Below are positions 33,339-43,493 of a stretch of 64,000 nucleotides of DNA, in pieces. Within the stretch, counting starts at the first letter, position 1. Each line of letters begins with the position of its first letter. Made by a program: the position numbers and the translations under genes. A model generated the notes under the pieces. That model did not search any database and was not told the origin of the DNA. It was given only the letters and a program-made list of their open reading frames with translations. The DNA comes from UBA1941 sp046329575 (GTDB lineage Bacteria; Bacteroidota; Bacteroidia; Chitinophagales; LD1), in the NCBI GenBank assembly GCA_046329575.1, contig JAXLUJ010000007.1:62001-126000 (forward strand), in the 5' to 3' direction.

Positions 33339-34226
33339 ATGCGGCACATCGCTTTGCTACTTTTTCTTCTTAAAATATTTTCGGCGCCGGCCCAAAGCAT
33401 TGCCAACAGTGGGTTTGAGAGCTGGACGGCCAATGGCCCGAATTCCTGGGGCACGTTTATAAGTTTGAATACGTTGTTTGCAAAAATGGCGGTGCGCGAC
33501 ACGGTGGATGTGTTCTCGGGCAAGGCTTCGCTGCGGTTGCGTACCGATACGGTGCAGTTGCCTTGGGACAATCAGGAACGTCTGTACCCGGGAATGGCGA
33601 TTTACGGCAGTGTGATTTACAATGCACAACTGGCGCAGGTGCGGCTTTTCGGCACACCGTTCACCGCACGGCCTGATTCGTTCCGCATCGCATTGAAATA
33701 TTTTTCTGAAGGAAATGATACGGCCTTTGTGAGTTTTAATTTGTTCCGAAATGGACAATACACCGGCGGTTATGGTCCTAATAAGGAAGATGGATTTTTA
33801 CTGCCTTCGGGTGGGGCAACTTCGTGGCAGGTGTTTCAGTTCCCGGTGAATTATTATTCTGATTCGCTTCCCGATACGCTGAAGATCACCTTGCTTTCCA
33901 GCAACAAAAATCCGGTATTGGGCAGCACGCTGTGGGTGGATTCCATTGTGCCGGTGTATGGTCTGGTGGATGGCTGGAATGAAGCAAACGCTTTGGTGGT
34001 GAGGGTTTTGCCCAATCCGGTAAATGACCATTTGCAATTGCTGATGAACGACAATCGGGTTCGTGTGTTAGAACTTTCAGGCATGGATGGCCGTGTTCTT
34101 TTTAGAAAGGAAGTTTCGGGAAATGAAAGCGTACCGATGGGTGGATTCACTTCCGGATTTTATGGCATTCGAATCATTGAAAATGGCAGCTTAGTTTACA
34201 CCGGGAAATTGGTGAAGGAGGACTAA
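33339..34226 (+). CDS. T9SS-sorted secreted protein, paralogue 2
   Basis: A 295-residue paralogue of the preceding gene: signal peptide MRHIALLLFLLKIFSAPAQS, an N-terminal block NSGFESWTANGPNSWGTF equivalent to NGGFEAWADSTHPDHW, shared inner segments (FTARPDSFRIALKYF versus YTLRPDSFQFDFRYM; LGSTLWVDSI versus VGSTLWLDAV), and a type A Por tail (LPNPVNDHLQLLM onward). It probably arose by tandem duplication. Secretion by the type IX system is inferred from the tail. Confidence 0.7.
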   Translation: MRHIALLLFLLKIFSAPAQSIANSGFESWTANGPNSWGTFISLNTLFAKMAVRDTVDVFSGKASLRLRTDTVQLPWDNQERLYPGMAIYGSVIYNAQLAQVRLFGTPFTARPDSFRIALKYFSEGNDTAFVSFNLFRNGQYTGGYGPNKEDGFLLPSGGATSWQVFQFPVNYYSDSLPDTLKITLLSSNKNPVLGSTLWVDSIVPVYGLVDGWNEANALVVRVLPNPVNDHLQLLMNDNRVRVLELSGMDGRVLFRKEVSGNESVPMGGFTSGFYGIRIIENGSLVYTGKLVKED

Positions 34227-34270
34227 TGGGAGGCGATATGAGCATTTGAAGATGAATTCGGAATGAGCTA

Positions 34271-34380
34271 TTGGACGAATGGTTGAGGGACGTGAGCGGA
34301 GTTGGTGAAACTTGGAGGGTTTTGGACGAATGGTTGAGGGACGTGAGCGGGGTTGGTGAAACTTGGAGGGTTTTGGACGA
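34271..34380. repeat. 51-bp tandem repeat
   Basis: Two full units and the start of a third (at 34271, 34322 and 34373) that begin TTGGACGAATGGTTGAGGGA. Only one difference (A/G) is seen between the full units. Open frames on both strands are rejected as coding because the array lies directly after a stop codon and beside dispersed repeats. Confidence 0.8.
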
Positions 34381-34532
34381 ATGGACATTTTGGGGACGGA
34401 AAAAGCTAGATTTTTCGCTCTTCAAATCCCCAAATTACGCTTCGCGTTCTCTGCGGTAAAACAGGATTGCTCAAACGCAAAGCAAGCAGCGTAGGTTTCA
34501 CTCCATCTTCAAATCCTCAAATCTTCAAATTC

Positions 34533-35927
34533 TCAAATCAACCGCATTTCTTCGTCGAGAAAAACGGTGAGTCGAAATAGTTTTTCTTTCAACTTAGGTA
34601 ATGGCGATTGTTGAATGCCGGCGCGCAGTAATTGCAAATGCACCTTCTCGGCAGCTACCTGCTGCTTCGAAAAATTTCTTCTTAAAAATTTATCGAGCGC
34701 CTGAAGTTTGTCTGACGCCAAAGCCAAATCCTTTTCTTTCAGCAGCAGCGTAATTTCAAGATATCGCAACTGCAAATTGTAACCGGTGTACTCGCGGCTG
34801 TTGTCTTCGCTGTAAAATTCGTTTTGATATTGGTAGAACGCCCGGCTATCGTTTTTCAGATAGGCATGCAGTGCGTTTACGTAGGCGTTTTGATACGCAA
34901 AACTGCGATCGCGCGGGTGTTGAAGGAAGTCGCTCAGGTATTTTTCAAAAGCGGGAACATCGCGTTGCAAAAAATAATAAGAACACAAATTGAGTCTCAC
35001 CTGCGCATCGTACAACATGCCGTGTTTTCCCACACCGCTTTGCACTTCTTTAATAAAGGAATCAGCCTTTTTCTCGGTATCGAAATTAGTGTAGAAGTTG
35101 AGCAGGTTCAACAGGGCCACACGTTCTACATACGGAAACAATTTCCCTTTTTGTTTTTTCAGAAATGCCGAAATCTCATCAACCGATTGCTGCGCTTTGG
35201 CGAGGTTCAGATCGATTGTAGTATAGAGCAGCAACTTACAGTAAAGCGCATTGAACCACAACACGGGATGCGCCAGCTTTTCAGCATCTTTCAGATAGGC
35301 GCCAATTTTTTTCTCTACACCCGGAACGGCCGTATCTTTCAGTTTCCCTAATTCCAATTCGGCCATCTGATACGCCAGTTCTTTGTCGAGCACCAGGTAT
35401 TGATTCAACCGCTGAATATTTTTCAGCGTTTTGTCTTTTACCTTTTTCATCCATGGCAAATCGCATTTGGCATAAGCCACCGTTAGTTCGTGACCATACA
35501 ATTCGTGAAGCGGCAGCCACCATCCCTGAGCCTCGTATTCTTCTTCCAGTTTCAAACGAAGTTTACTGGCGTGTACTTCCAGTCCGCGTTTATACAAGGT
35601 GTTGGGCAGCATCAGCTCGTCGTAAGCGGTGGCCATGTGTTTTTTGATCACTTCATAAATTTCGTTCTTGGCCAGCGACAGGTTTTTGAAGTAGGTGTTC
35701 TCGTTAATGCCGAACTGTTTTTCAAGCGCCTCTTTAGTGATGTGCGGATCGTTGAGCATAGCTAAAACGAACTGCCGCAACTGCGACGGATCCTCAGCGG
35801 CGCGCTGCCGAAGTGTTTGTTGCTCAGCCGTTGTGAGCGAAAGCACAATGTCGGTTATCATTTGTTGGGCGGAAAGTAACAGCCGTTTTTGTCCTTTTCC
35901 AAACTTTTTAACCTGCCAATTTTGCAA
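34533..35927 (-). CDS. Conserved helical-repeat protein
   Basis: A 464-residue all-helical protein with TPR-like arrays from about residue 110 to the end (for example LYKRGLEVHASKLRLKLEEE, LWFNALYCKLLLYTTIDLNL, LLNLLNFYTNFDTEKKADSF). Residues 24-90 look like a DNA-binding or RNA-polymerase-like helix bundle (LRQRAAEDPSQLRQFVLAML). A later start at 35861 (MITDIVLSLTTAEQQ) is also reasonable. I do not recognise a named family; it resembles conserved Bacteroidota proteins of unknown role. No signal peptide, so cytoplasmic. Confidence 0.55.
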   Translation of the reverse strand: MQNWQVKKFGKGQKRLLLSAQQMITDIVLSLTTAEQQTLRQRAAEDPSQLRQFVLAMLNDPHITKEALEKQFGINENTYFKNLSLAKNEIYEVIKKHMATAYDELMLPNTLYKRGLEVHASKLRLKLEEEYEAQGWWLPLHELYGHELTVAYAKCDLPWMKKVKDKTLKNIQRLNQYLVLDKELAYQMAELELGKLKDTAVPGVEKKIGAYLKDAEKLAHPVLWFNALYCKLLLYTTIDLNLAKAQQSVDEISAFLKKQKGKLFPYVERVALLNLLNFYTNFDTEKKADSFIKEVQSGVGKHGMLYDAQVRLNLCSYYFLQRDVPAFEKYLSDFLQHPRDRSFAYQNAYVNALHAYLKNDSRAFYQYQNEFYSEDNSREYTGYNLQLRYLEITLLLKEKDLALASDKLQALDKFLRRNFSKQQVAAEKVHLQLLRAGIQQSPLPKLKEKLFRLTVFLDEEMRLI

Positions 35928-35966
35928 TCGTCAAAAACACCAATTAAAAACATCAAAAAAAACACA

Positions 35967-36371
35967 ATGAAACATCTTGTATTAGTATTCAGCGCGGCCT
36001 TGCTTTTGCTGGCCGGCTGCAAAAAAGACGAAACTACCACTTCGAATACGTTAACGGGAACGTGGAAGGACACCACTACGATTAGCGGCGCCACTGTTTA
36101 CGGCACGCTGACGTTTAACAGCAACAACACTTTTGGCTTTTCGATGGTTTATAATTCCGTAACCATGGGCCGTTCGGCAGGAAGGTTTACGGCAACCGGC
36201 AGCCAGGTTTCGTTTCAGGATACTACCGGCAGCAGCACTTCGTGTTACAGCACCCCTTGCACCTATGGCTATTCCTCGCCGGCAAGCAACCAAATTATTT
36301 TATCGGTAATCAGCGATAGCTGCACCAACCGCGCCGCGGCTAACAATGGCAGCCATTGGTACAAGCAATAA
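35967..36371 (+). CDS. Small lipoprotein, lipocalin-like
   Basis: Start at 35967 gives a perfect lipoprotein signal (MKHLVLVFSAALLLLAGCKK, lipobox LAGC). The 134-residue product has a strand-rich body with TLTGTWKDTTTISG, YGTLTFNSNNTFGFSM and RFTATGSQVSFQD, the pattern of small lipocalin-like domains found in Bacteroidota lipoproteins. Two cysteine pairs near the end (CYSTPC) may form disulfides. An intrinsic terminator follows. The substrate is unknown. Confidence 0.6.
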   Translation: MKHLVLVFSAALLLLAGCKKDETTTSNTLTGTWKDTTTISGATVYGTLTFNSNNTFGFSMVYNSVTMGRSAGRFTATGSQVSFQDTTGSSTSCYSTPCTYGYSSPASNQIILSVISDSCTNRAAANNGSHWYKQ

Positions 36372-36392
36372 TTTAAAACTTTGGTGTTTTGT

Positions 36393-36424
36393 GGCCCGGC
36401 CGATGTTCTCGGCGGGCTTTTTTA
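36393..36424 (+). terminator. Intrinsic terminator
   Basis: GC-rich stem GCCCGGCCGA with TCGGCGGGC around the loop TGTTC, followed by a six-T run, 22 bp after the lipoprotein stop. Confidence 0.8.
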
Positions 36425-36801
36425 AATTATAAGTTGTAAATGAGCAATTGCGAGTTACGGAAGTGCGGGTTAAATTGAAAATGTGAAATGGAAAGAGAGG
36501 AATTACGATCGGCCCTAACGCACTTACCATTTTCAAGTAGTCTTTCAATTCCTCGCAATTCGTAATTTATAACTTAAAATTAATTATGGCGGATGCCGGG
36601 CTATCCGCTGCAAGTCCTCAGCCGCGGCCTAAGGTTTGCGCCTTGTGAAACGCAGTAGTGGCGCGGCTTCCGGGCTTTTCGCTCCTATCCCTACCGCGGG
36701 CAGTCACAAATTATGAGAGTAGTCATCGCTCCCCGTGTTTTATAAATTAATAATTGATGAAGAAAACCTAAGCATTAACTTTACCACATAAAATTTCAGT
36801 T
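36425..36801. repeat. Gene-free stretch with dispersed GC-rich repeat
   Basis: Bases 36585-36713 hold the clearest copy of the dispersed element: GGCGGATGCCGGGCTATCCG, GCTGCAAGTCCTCAGCCGCG, GCGCGGCTTCCGGGCTTTTC, CCCTACCGCGGGCAGTCA. The reverse complement of the whole block occurs at 59791-59915. AT-rich CGTAATTTATAACTTAAAAT flanks it, as at 1075-1100. Confidence 0.7.
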
Positions 36802-37578
36802 ATGAAAAAGATCGTTTTTCTATTGGCAACAACAACCGTATCCCTTTTTTGCAGCGCCCAGCGCGGCGAAGTGCATCAGGCCATGGACGAAAAATATGGC
36901 GAGCCGGGCCGCGAGGCGCTGAACAACTGGATGTACGGCAATTTGATGAATGTAAAAGTGGAACCATCCTACGCTTTTCCGCAAACCATGCACATGCACA
37001 TTACCACTTTCGAGAATGGTAAAAAGAAGAAAGAAACCGATATGGACGTGTATGTGAACGGCGAGAAAAAATGGCTGGGCATGCGTGCGGAAAACGACAG
37101 AAGGCCGGAAGAAAAGACGTTTACGATTTTCGATAACACGCAAAATGCCATGATTATGCTGAACGAAAAGGAGAAGACCGGCATGGCCATGACGCTGAAT
37201 GCTTTCATGAGCAAGGAAACGCAGGAACGCATGAAGAATCAGCAAAATCAACCGCAAACCAACACTTCAAACAATTGTAAGAAAACCGGACGCACCAAAA
37301 TGATTCGCGGCGTGAATTGCGAAGAGTATGTGTGCATCGATGAAGAGCGCAAAACCCGTATGGAGGCCTGGATTAACACTTCGGTGAAAATGGACATGGG
37401 CGCCGCCATGCAACGCAGTCCGATGCGGTTGTTTCAGGGCCCTTCGGTAATGGGCGCCATGATGGAAATGAATAGTTACAAAAATGATGTGCTGGAAACA
37501 ACCATGGAAGTTACTGATTATAACAACGCCTCATCGTTCAGTGTTTCTACATCAGGTTACAAGATTAACGGGAAGTAA
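36802..37578 (+). CDS. DUF4412-type exported protein
   Basis: A 258-residue protein with a signal peptide (MKKIVFLLATTTVSLFCSAQ). The body is methionine- and lysine-rich with KMIRGVNCEEYVCIDEERKT and MEAWINTSVKMDMGAAMQ, features of DUF4412 proteins that are distantly like outer-membrane lipoprotein-sorting folds. It has a cysteine pair in NNCKKTG and VNCEEYVC. Periplasmic location and unknown role. It faces a T9SS gene on the other strand, 3 bp away. Confidence 0.6.
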   Translation: MKKIVFLLATTTVSLFCSAQRGEVHQAMDEKYGEPGREALNNWMYGNLMNVKVEPSYAFPQTMHMHITTFENGKKKKETDMDVYVNGEKKWLGMRAENDRRPEEKTFTIFDNTQNAMIMLNEKEKTGMAMTLNAFMSKETQERMKNQQNQPQTNTSNNCKKTGRTKMIRGVNCEEYVCIDEERKTRMEAWINTSVKMDMGAAMQRSPMRLFQGPSVMGAMMEMNSYKNDVLETTMEVTDYNNASSFSVSTSGYKINGK

Positions 37579-37581
37579 TGG

Positions 37582-38664
37582 TTATGGTTGGTTCACCACC
37601 AATTTACGCACCTGCATCACTTTCCCGTTTTCACAGAACAGCAATTGATAGCAACCCGGTGGAAGATCTTCTATGGGTACTGAAGTTCGTTCGGTAAAAG
37701 AAGAAATTTGTTTAACTATTGTACCAAATACATTGGCGATTGAAACGCAATTCATGTTGCGGTCAATTGCAGCGATTGTAAAATAAGAGGCTGCAGGATT
37801 AGGAAATACCGAAATACTTTCAGGAAGGCTCAATGCATCAATTTGGAGGGCGCCGGTATAGCATTTGAGGTACTGATGAAGGAAGCTGTCTTTGTAATTA
37901 TCGCTTGTTGGCAACTGAAAACCATCATGACCCATTACGGGATCCTGAATAAAGATATCGACAGTAGCGCCCTGCGACTGTAGCCACGTATTTGTAGCCG
38001 ACATTTTTGCACAACCGATAAGTGTATCGTTGGCGCCGCAAAACAAATTCCAATGATGGCCGGCAAACACCTGTGCGCCATAAGTGCCGCTGTTAATGGC
38101 TGCGTAAAGCGGATAGGTGAGGTTGGCATCGCCCGAATTAGCGATGGTAGTGCAAAAATAATTATTGCCGCTTTGGCGGTCGTAAAAGTTCATAGCATAG
38201 GACCTGGAGGCGCCACGGCTGAAACCGTGTAGCAGTGCGCGGTGGGAAGGATAGGAAATATTGCGGAGCGCAGCGCTCACATATCCGTAAAGCGTATCGT
38301 CGGGAAAGTAATCGAAAGGCGGCGTGGGCTTGTAGCGATAGTATTGAATGGCAATAATACCTACGCCCATGGCGCTGGCGCGCGGATACCAGCTTTTGAA
38401 TTCCATAAAGGCATTGCAGTTTGAACCCGGAAGGCTCACTACTACCGGCGTTTGGTTGGGTGCAGCCCCCGGCGGAAACCACTGCAGATAAAAAGAGTTG
38501 TTGTCGGGCGTTGGAAAAATCTGAGCGCCATTGGCAACGGTATAGGCTACCAGCAGCGAATCTTGCAAGTAGGCGGAATGGTAAAGCGACAAGGCGCCGC
38601 CGGAAAGTTGTGCCTGACCGCAGGTAGTGATGAATAAAAATATGGAGAGTAAATTTTGCTTCAT
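37582..38664 (-). CDS. Secreted hydrolase-like protein with T9SS sorting domain
   Basis: A 360-residue protein: signal peptide MKQNLLSIFLFITTCGQAQ, an alpha/beta-hydrolase region with PVVVSLPGSNCNAF and a nucleophile elbow LLHGFSRGAS, and HDGFQLP near residue 250 as a possible catalytic histidine. The last 80 residues (VFPNPAASYFTIAA onward) are a type A Por tail. It may be a surface esterase or peptidase; the substrate is unknown. Confidence 0.65.
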   Translation of the reverse strand: MKQNLLSIFLFITTCGQAQLSGGALSLYHSAYLQDSLLVAYTVANGAQIFPTPDNNSFYLQWFPPGAAPNQTPVVVSLPGSNCNAFMEFKSWYPRASAMGVGIIAIQYYRYKPTPPFDYFPDDTLYGYVSAALRNISYPSHRALLHGFSRGASRSYAMNFYDRQSGNNYFCTTIANSGDANLTYPLYAAINSGTYGAQVFAGHHWNLFCGANDTLIGCAKMSATNTWLQSQGATVDIFIQDPVMGHDGFQLPTSDNYKDSFLHQYLKCYTGALQIDALSLPESISVFPNPAASYFTIAAIDRNMNCVSIANVFGTIVKQISSFTERTSVPIEDLPPGCYQLLFCENGKVMQVRKLVVNQP

Positions 38665-38841
38665 TCCTATTCTGACAGTTCAAATTGTGAAACGTTTAAA
38701 CCGAGGCATCTCTTTAGTTTCGAAAGAAAGGAATGCCGGAAAATTTCATTTTGACAGTAGCATACTACTTTTCTTTTAACTCCTTTTAGCTTCCGCACAG
38801 CATGGAACGCATTAATTTAGCTGTTCATCAAAACCTCACCC

Positions 38842-40383
38842 ATGCTCGTAAAAACCTTTGGCAGCGCCGTGTATGGCGTGGATGCTGCCACTATTACTGC
38901 CGAGATTAGCGTAGAACGCGGCGCGAAATTTTTTCTGGTAGGCTTGCCGGACAGCGCCATTCGCGAAAGTCAGTTTCGCATACAAACCGCCATTAAATTT
39001 ATTGGTTACCATTGGCCGCGAAAGCGAGTAGTAATCAATCTTTCACCGGCCGACATCCGCAAGGAAGGTTCAGCCTACGATCTCACCATTGCCACCGGAA
39101 TTCTCGCCGCTACCGAACAGCTCGAAAACCCTTCCGTGATTTCTGATTTTATCATAATGGGTGAGCTGTCGCTTGATGGCAACATCCAGCCCATCAAAGG
39201 CGCGCTGCCCATTGCCATTCAGGCGCGGAAAGAAAAATACAAAGGCATTATTCTACCAAAGCAAAATGCCCGTGAAGCCGCCATTGTAGCCAATTTGAAT
39301 GTATATGGTGTAGAAACGCTTCGCGAGGTGATTGATTTTTTGAATGGCGAAATTACCATTGCGCCAACAGTAGTAGATACCCGCGAGGAATTTGCGCAGA
39401 ACATGCGTTCCAACGAATTTGATTTTAGTGATGTGAAAGGTCAGGAGAACATCAAGCGCGCCATGGAAATTGCAGCCGCGGGCGGGCACAATCTCATATT
39501 GATTGGTCCGCCGGGCGCAGGCAAAACCATGCTTGCGAAAAGATTGCCAACTATACTGCCGCCGCTTACGCTGAACGAAGCGCTGGAAACCACCAAGATT
39601 CATTCGGTAGCGGGAAAGTTGTCGCGCAATTCTTCGCTCATTTATATGCGTCCGTTTCGCGCGCCGCATCATACGGTGAGCGATGTGGCGCTGGTAGGAG
39701 GCGGTTCAAATCCGCAACCCGGAGAAATTTCGTTGGCGCATAATGGCGTATTGTTTTTAGATGAATTACCAGAGTTCAAGCGCACGGTTTTGGAAGTAAT
39801 GCGGCAGCCAATGGAAGAACGAAGAGTAACTATTTCGCGCTCGCGGTTTTCGGTCACTTATCCGGCGTCGTTTATGTTGGTGGCATCCATGAATCCTTGT
39901 CCGTGCGGCTATTACAATCATCCCGAGAAGGAATGTGTATGCGGACCGGGTGTAGTGCAGAAGTATCTGAACAAAATTTCGGGGCCGTTATTAGATCGTA
40001 TTGATTTGCATGTGGAGGTAACCCCGGTGGCCTTTAAAGAGTTAAGCAGCGAGCGGAAAAGCGAGAACAGCGAAACCATCAGAGCACGAGTGCTGGAAGC
40101 GCGTGAGCGACAGGCATTGCGCTTCCAGGGGTTGGAAGGCATGTATGCGAATGCGCAAATGGAGGCGCAAATGGTGCAGGAAATTTGTGTGATCTCAGAA
40201 AGCGGGAGGGCGTTGCTGAGCCGGGCCATGCAGAAGTTGCAGTTGTCGGCCCGGGCTTACGACCGCATTCTGAAAGTGGCGCGCACCATTGCCGATTTGG
40301 CGGGAAGTGATACCATACAAACCGAACATCTGGCTGAGGCCATTCAGTTCAGAAGTCTGGATCGGGAGAATTGGGCGGGCTAG
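38842..40383 (+). CDS. comM: YifB/ComM-family Mg-chelatase-like AAA+ ATPase
   Basis: A 513-residue protein of the usual ComM length. N-terminal Lon-protease-like ChlI domain (LVGLPDSAIRESQFRIQTAI, NLSPADIRKEGSAYDL), AAA+ core with Walker A GPPGAGKTM, Walker B LFLDELPEF, and the cysteine-containing MNPCPCGYYNHPEKECVCG, then the C-terminal Mg-chelatase domain. In naturally competent bacteria ComM is a branch-migration helicase that helps integrate foreign DNA. It stands alone between a divergent T9SS gene and repeats. Confidence 0.92.
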   Translation: MLVKTFGSAVYGVDAATITAEISVERGAKFFLVGLPDSAIRESQFRIQTAIKFIGYHWPRKRVVINLSPADIRKEGSAYDLTIATGILAATEQLENPSVISDFIIMGELSLDGNIQPIKGALPIAIQARKEKYKGIILPKQNAREAAIVANLNVYGVETLREVIDFLNGEITIAPTVVDTREEFAQNMRSNEFDFSDVKGQENIKRAMEIAAAGGHNLILIGPPGAGKTMLAKRLPTILPPLTLNEALETTKIHSVAGKLSRNSSLIYMRPFRAPHHTVSDVALVGGGSNPQPGEISLAHNGVLFLDELPEFKRTVLEVMRQPMEERRVTISRSRFSVTYPASFMLVASMNPCPCGYYNHPEKECVCGPGVVQKYLNKISGPLLDRIDLHVEVTPVAFKELSSERKSENSETIRARVLEARERQALRFQGLEGMYANAQMEAQMVQEICVISESGRALLSRAMQKLQLSARAYDRILKVARTIADLAGSDTIQTEHLAEAIQFRSLDRENWAG

Positions 40384-40973
40384 CGATTTGGAGATTTGAT
40401 GATTTGGGGATGAGTAAAGAATGACAATTTGGGACGAAAACCTTTTCAGTTTCCGTGTAGTCCAATTTTTCCATCTCCAAATTTTCAATTCAGCAAATCA
40501 TTTATTTATTGTTTAGGATGAAAAGACGAACGACCATTTTGGCACGAAACAATTCTATGCGTTTCACATTCCGCCCGATGTGTTCATATCCAAATTTTCA
40601 AATCAGCACATCTTCAAATCACAAAATCGTCTCAGTTTTTACTGCAGAGAGCGCAAAGGTATCGCAAAGAGCGCGGAGGAATGCGGAATGATTTGGAGAT
40701 TTGAAAATTTGGTGATTTGAGGATGAGTAAGGAACGACCATTTTGGCACGAAACAATTCTATGGGTTTCACATCCCGCCCGATGTGTTCATCTCCAAATT
40801 TTCAAATCAGCACATCTTCAAATCACTAAATCGTCTCTGTTTTTACCGCAGAGAGCGCAAAGGTATCGCAGAGAGCGCAGCGATTAAAGACGTCTCTTCC
40901 CCATGTGGTCCAAAATCTTCCAACTATTACGAACTTATCTCACGTCCTTTTCTAACAAACCAATCCCAATTTC
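40384..40973. repeat. Gene-free stretch with AT-rich long repeats
   Basis: Two successive copies of a roughly 190-bp element (about 40520-40690 and 40725-40885): TTTTGGCACGAAACAATTCT, CCCGATGTGTTCATCTCCAA-type, CAAATCAGCACATCTTCAAA, CCGCAGAGAGCGCAAAGGTA. Further copies lie at 43096-43275 and 47850-48195. Short frames across them are not genes. Confidence 0.75.
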
Positions 40974-43019
40974 TTACTTGATCAATTCTATTCTTAAAAC
41001 CTCCGTCTGGCCATGCGGGTAGGAAACGATGCAGTAATAAAGACCGGATGACTGATCATTCAAACTATCAAACAAGTAGTCTCCCCCTTGCTTTACCGTT
41101 ACCGGATGCTCCCAAACAGATTGTCCGTTTCCATACACCAGTCCAATGTCACATGCACCGGTTACACTTACGGTGAACGTTCCCGAAGACGGATTGGGAT
41201 AAACATGGGTGGATGCTGCAGCAACTGCGGCTATTCCGTTTTTTACCACACTGATTTGCTTAGACAGACTGTCCACACCACAGCCATTGTAAACAATGGC
41301 TGTTACCGTGTACGTACTATCCTTAGCGTATACATGCGTCAAGGTATCGCCGGAATAAAACGTTCCGTCTCCCAAACGCCAATGAATGCTGTCGCGGCGA
41401 TTCACACTATAGCCAAACAACCGAAGCGTATCGCCCGAACTGGTATGATTAAATTGTGCTCCAGGCGTCGGACAACTACAGTCACTGTTCCCTATTTTTG
41501 CAAGAAAGAAACTGCCTTTGCCAATATTGGTATTTTTGATGCTATCTACAGGAGTGGCAATGGCGTTTGTAAACGGACCTCCTATGTACAGATTTCCACG
41601 CCAATCCATAGCCGAACTGCGAGCATAATTGTCCTGACCAGCAGAAATGAGATTTGCAGTTAAAACCGTTTCAATCTTTTTATTGTTTAGGTTGATTCGG
41701 ATATTCGACATAATGTTAGTATTTCCTGAAGGCGTTCCATAGGCCCGCAAGGTATCGCCATCATTAAACACGGTAAATCCTTGTTTGGGCGTACCTGAAA
41801 AATAGCCACCATTCAACACTCCTTCAAAAGTGAAACGTGAACTAACATTTGAATATATCCCATATTTCTTCCAACTGGTTATTCCTCCTTCCGTTAGTGA
41901 AAGAATGGCTGGACAGATAAATTCTCCTGTGGTCTGAAATAGTTTTGTTCCAGGGAATTTAAAACTGTCAGATCCCAGTACGCTAGACGAATCAACCGTC
42001 ATCCCAAGTAAAACAACATGTTGCTGAGGATTATATTTTAAGCTCTGAACAGTATTAGCTCCGTGATCAGCGTGCCTGAAGAACCGGAGATTGCCGGTTT
42101 TGGATAGCGAAAAAACATAAGAACTGGCATAGGCAAAAACTGACGAATCAGGTGCGTAGGTGAGAGCAGAAAGCTTCAGCGTATCGCCAGGATCACTGAT
42201 AACCGAATTTGCCGGTTGCAAGTAGCCGCCTTCATAGTAGTTTTCGTTTTCATCCAAGTCATATCGATATTCAGTATTCGTGGTTGCGCTACTTAACGCC
42301 CCATGGATAAAATATCCCGACTTGACCACCTGAAGGTTAGGATCAACCTCAATGTGATAAAAGCCTTTTCGACTACTTGTAAATGCAGCGCCCAAACTAA
42401 CGCTTGAATCCATGTATAAAACAACCCATAAACTACCGGAACTTCCCAACCTAATACCAAGCGGCGTTCCTGCAAAACCATGAGTTGGTTTTAGCTGATA
42501 AATCCAATGCTGTTTGCCGAGGCTGTCAAATTTTATAATGAACGTTTCATTCGTATATGACCATGACGACCCGATTGTAGTATCCCCTATATGTAGAGGC
42601 ACAAGTGTTCCTCCTTGACCAAAAGTATAGTTGCCAATAATATACGTGTTGCCGTCAACATCTGTCACCGAGTTTGTATGCCAGGCTTGTCCACGATATT
42701 CTGATCCAATTTGTTTGGCCCATCTCATTTTTCCTGAACAATCAAAGCTGAAAAGTACGTAATCCGCATATTGTTGTGAATAGCTTCCGTGATGGAAGGA
42801 GTCCAATGAAAAATTAGCGCCATTAATTATCCCACTGCCATATACATTTCCTTTTGCATCGCAGCCACTTAGCTTACAATCTGGAAGTTCAACACCCGGG
42901 TTGTCTGAAGCACTCCCACCCTTTTTCAGCCACTGCCAAGTCTGAGCAGGGCTAGAGTAGGTCAGCAATAATAGTGCTACTAGCAGTCCTGTCGAAGTGA
43001 TCTTTGATGAAATTGTCAT
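40974..43019 (-). CDS. Large secreted PKD/T9SS protein
   Basis: Start at 43019 (MTISSKITSTGLLVALLLLT) gives a signal peptide; the longer frame from 43178 runs into repeats. The 681-residue product has a beta-propeller-like region of repeats containing GNVYGSG, GNTYIIGNY, and GNLYIGGPF, a PKD-like domain near residue 545-605 (GDGTFYSGDTLTHVYAKDST) and a type A Por tail (VYPNPSSGTFTVSVTGACD onward). It is likely a surface adhesin or structural protein secreted by T9SS. Confidence 0.75.
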   Translation of the reverse strand: MTISSKITSTGLLVALLLLTYSSPAQTWQWLKKGGSASDNPGVELPDCKLSGCDAKGNVYGSGIINGANFSLDSFHHGSYSQQYADYVLFSFDCSGKMRWAKQIGSEYRGQAWHTNSVTDVDGNTYIIGNYTFGQGGTLVPLHIGDTTIGSSWSYTNETFIIKFDSLGKQHWIYQLKPTHGFAGTPLGIRLGSSGSLWVVLYMDSSVSLGAAFTSSRKGFYHIEVDPNLQVVKSGYFIHGALSSATTNTEYRYDLDENENYYEGGYLQPANSVISDPGDTLKLSALTYAPDSSVFAYASSYVFSLSKTGNLRFFRHADHGANTVQSLKYNPQQHVVLLGMTVDSSSVLGSDSFKFPGTKLFQTTGEFICPAILSLTEGGITSWKKYGIYSNVSSRFTFEGVLNGGYFSGTPKQGFTVFNDGDTLRAYGTPSGNTNIMSNIRINLNNKKIETVLTANLISAGQDNYARSSAMDWRGNLYIGGPFTNAIATPVDSIKNTNIGKGSFFLAKIGNSDCSCPTPGAQFNHTSSGDTLRLFGYSVNRRDSIHWRLGDGTFYSGDTLTHVYAKDSTYTVTAIVYNGCGVDSLSKQISVVKNGIAAVAAASTHVYPNPSSGTFTVSVTGACDIGLVYGNGQSVWEHPVTVKQGGDYLFDSLNDQSSGLYYCIVSYPHGQTEVLRIELIK

Positions 43020-43493
43020 ATAGCGCAGTTCTTGATTTAAAGTAACAAATAAAAAGGAGCAGGAAAGAACTTTGAGCCATTCAGTGTGGAATTCCCGATT
43101 TGAGAATTTGAAAATTTGGTGATTTGAGGATGAGTAAAGAACGACAATTTTGGCACGAAACAATTCTATGCGTTTCACATCCCGCCCGATGTGTTCATCT
43201 CCAAATTTTCAAATCAGCACATCTTCAAATCACAAAATCGTCTCAGTTTTAACGCAGAGAACGCAGCGTTTAATGATGTTGCTTTCCTCCCCTCATATCC
43301 CTGACCCAAATGAATCGCAAAACTGGTGAAAGCGAATGGTTTTTGACCTCAGACTTGGTCCGTATGTTCAACCCACGGAAACAGGAGCAATCGTTAACCC
43401 TTTTCGAAATACAAATGCACAATAGGATTTAAAATGGCTGCTTTAACACCAATCTCACATCAAAATGATAATTTCAAAATAGATGGTCTCAAT
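43020..43493. repeat. Gene-free stretch with AT-rich long repeat
   Basis: Bases 43096-43275 carry another copy of the 190-bp dispersed element (GCACGAAACAATTCTATGCG, CATCTCCAAATTTTCAAATC). The rest, up to 43493, holds nothing I recognise. Confidence 0.65.

Noticed and set aside
34174..34459. Open frames on both strands with repeated segments
   Set aside because: They translate a 51-bp non-coding tandem repeat between genes and dispersed repeats.
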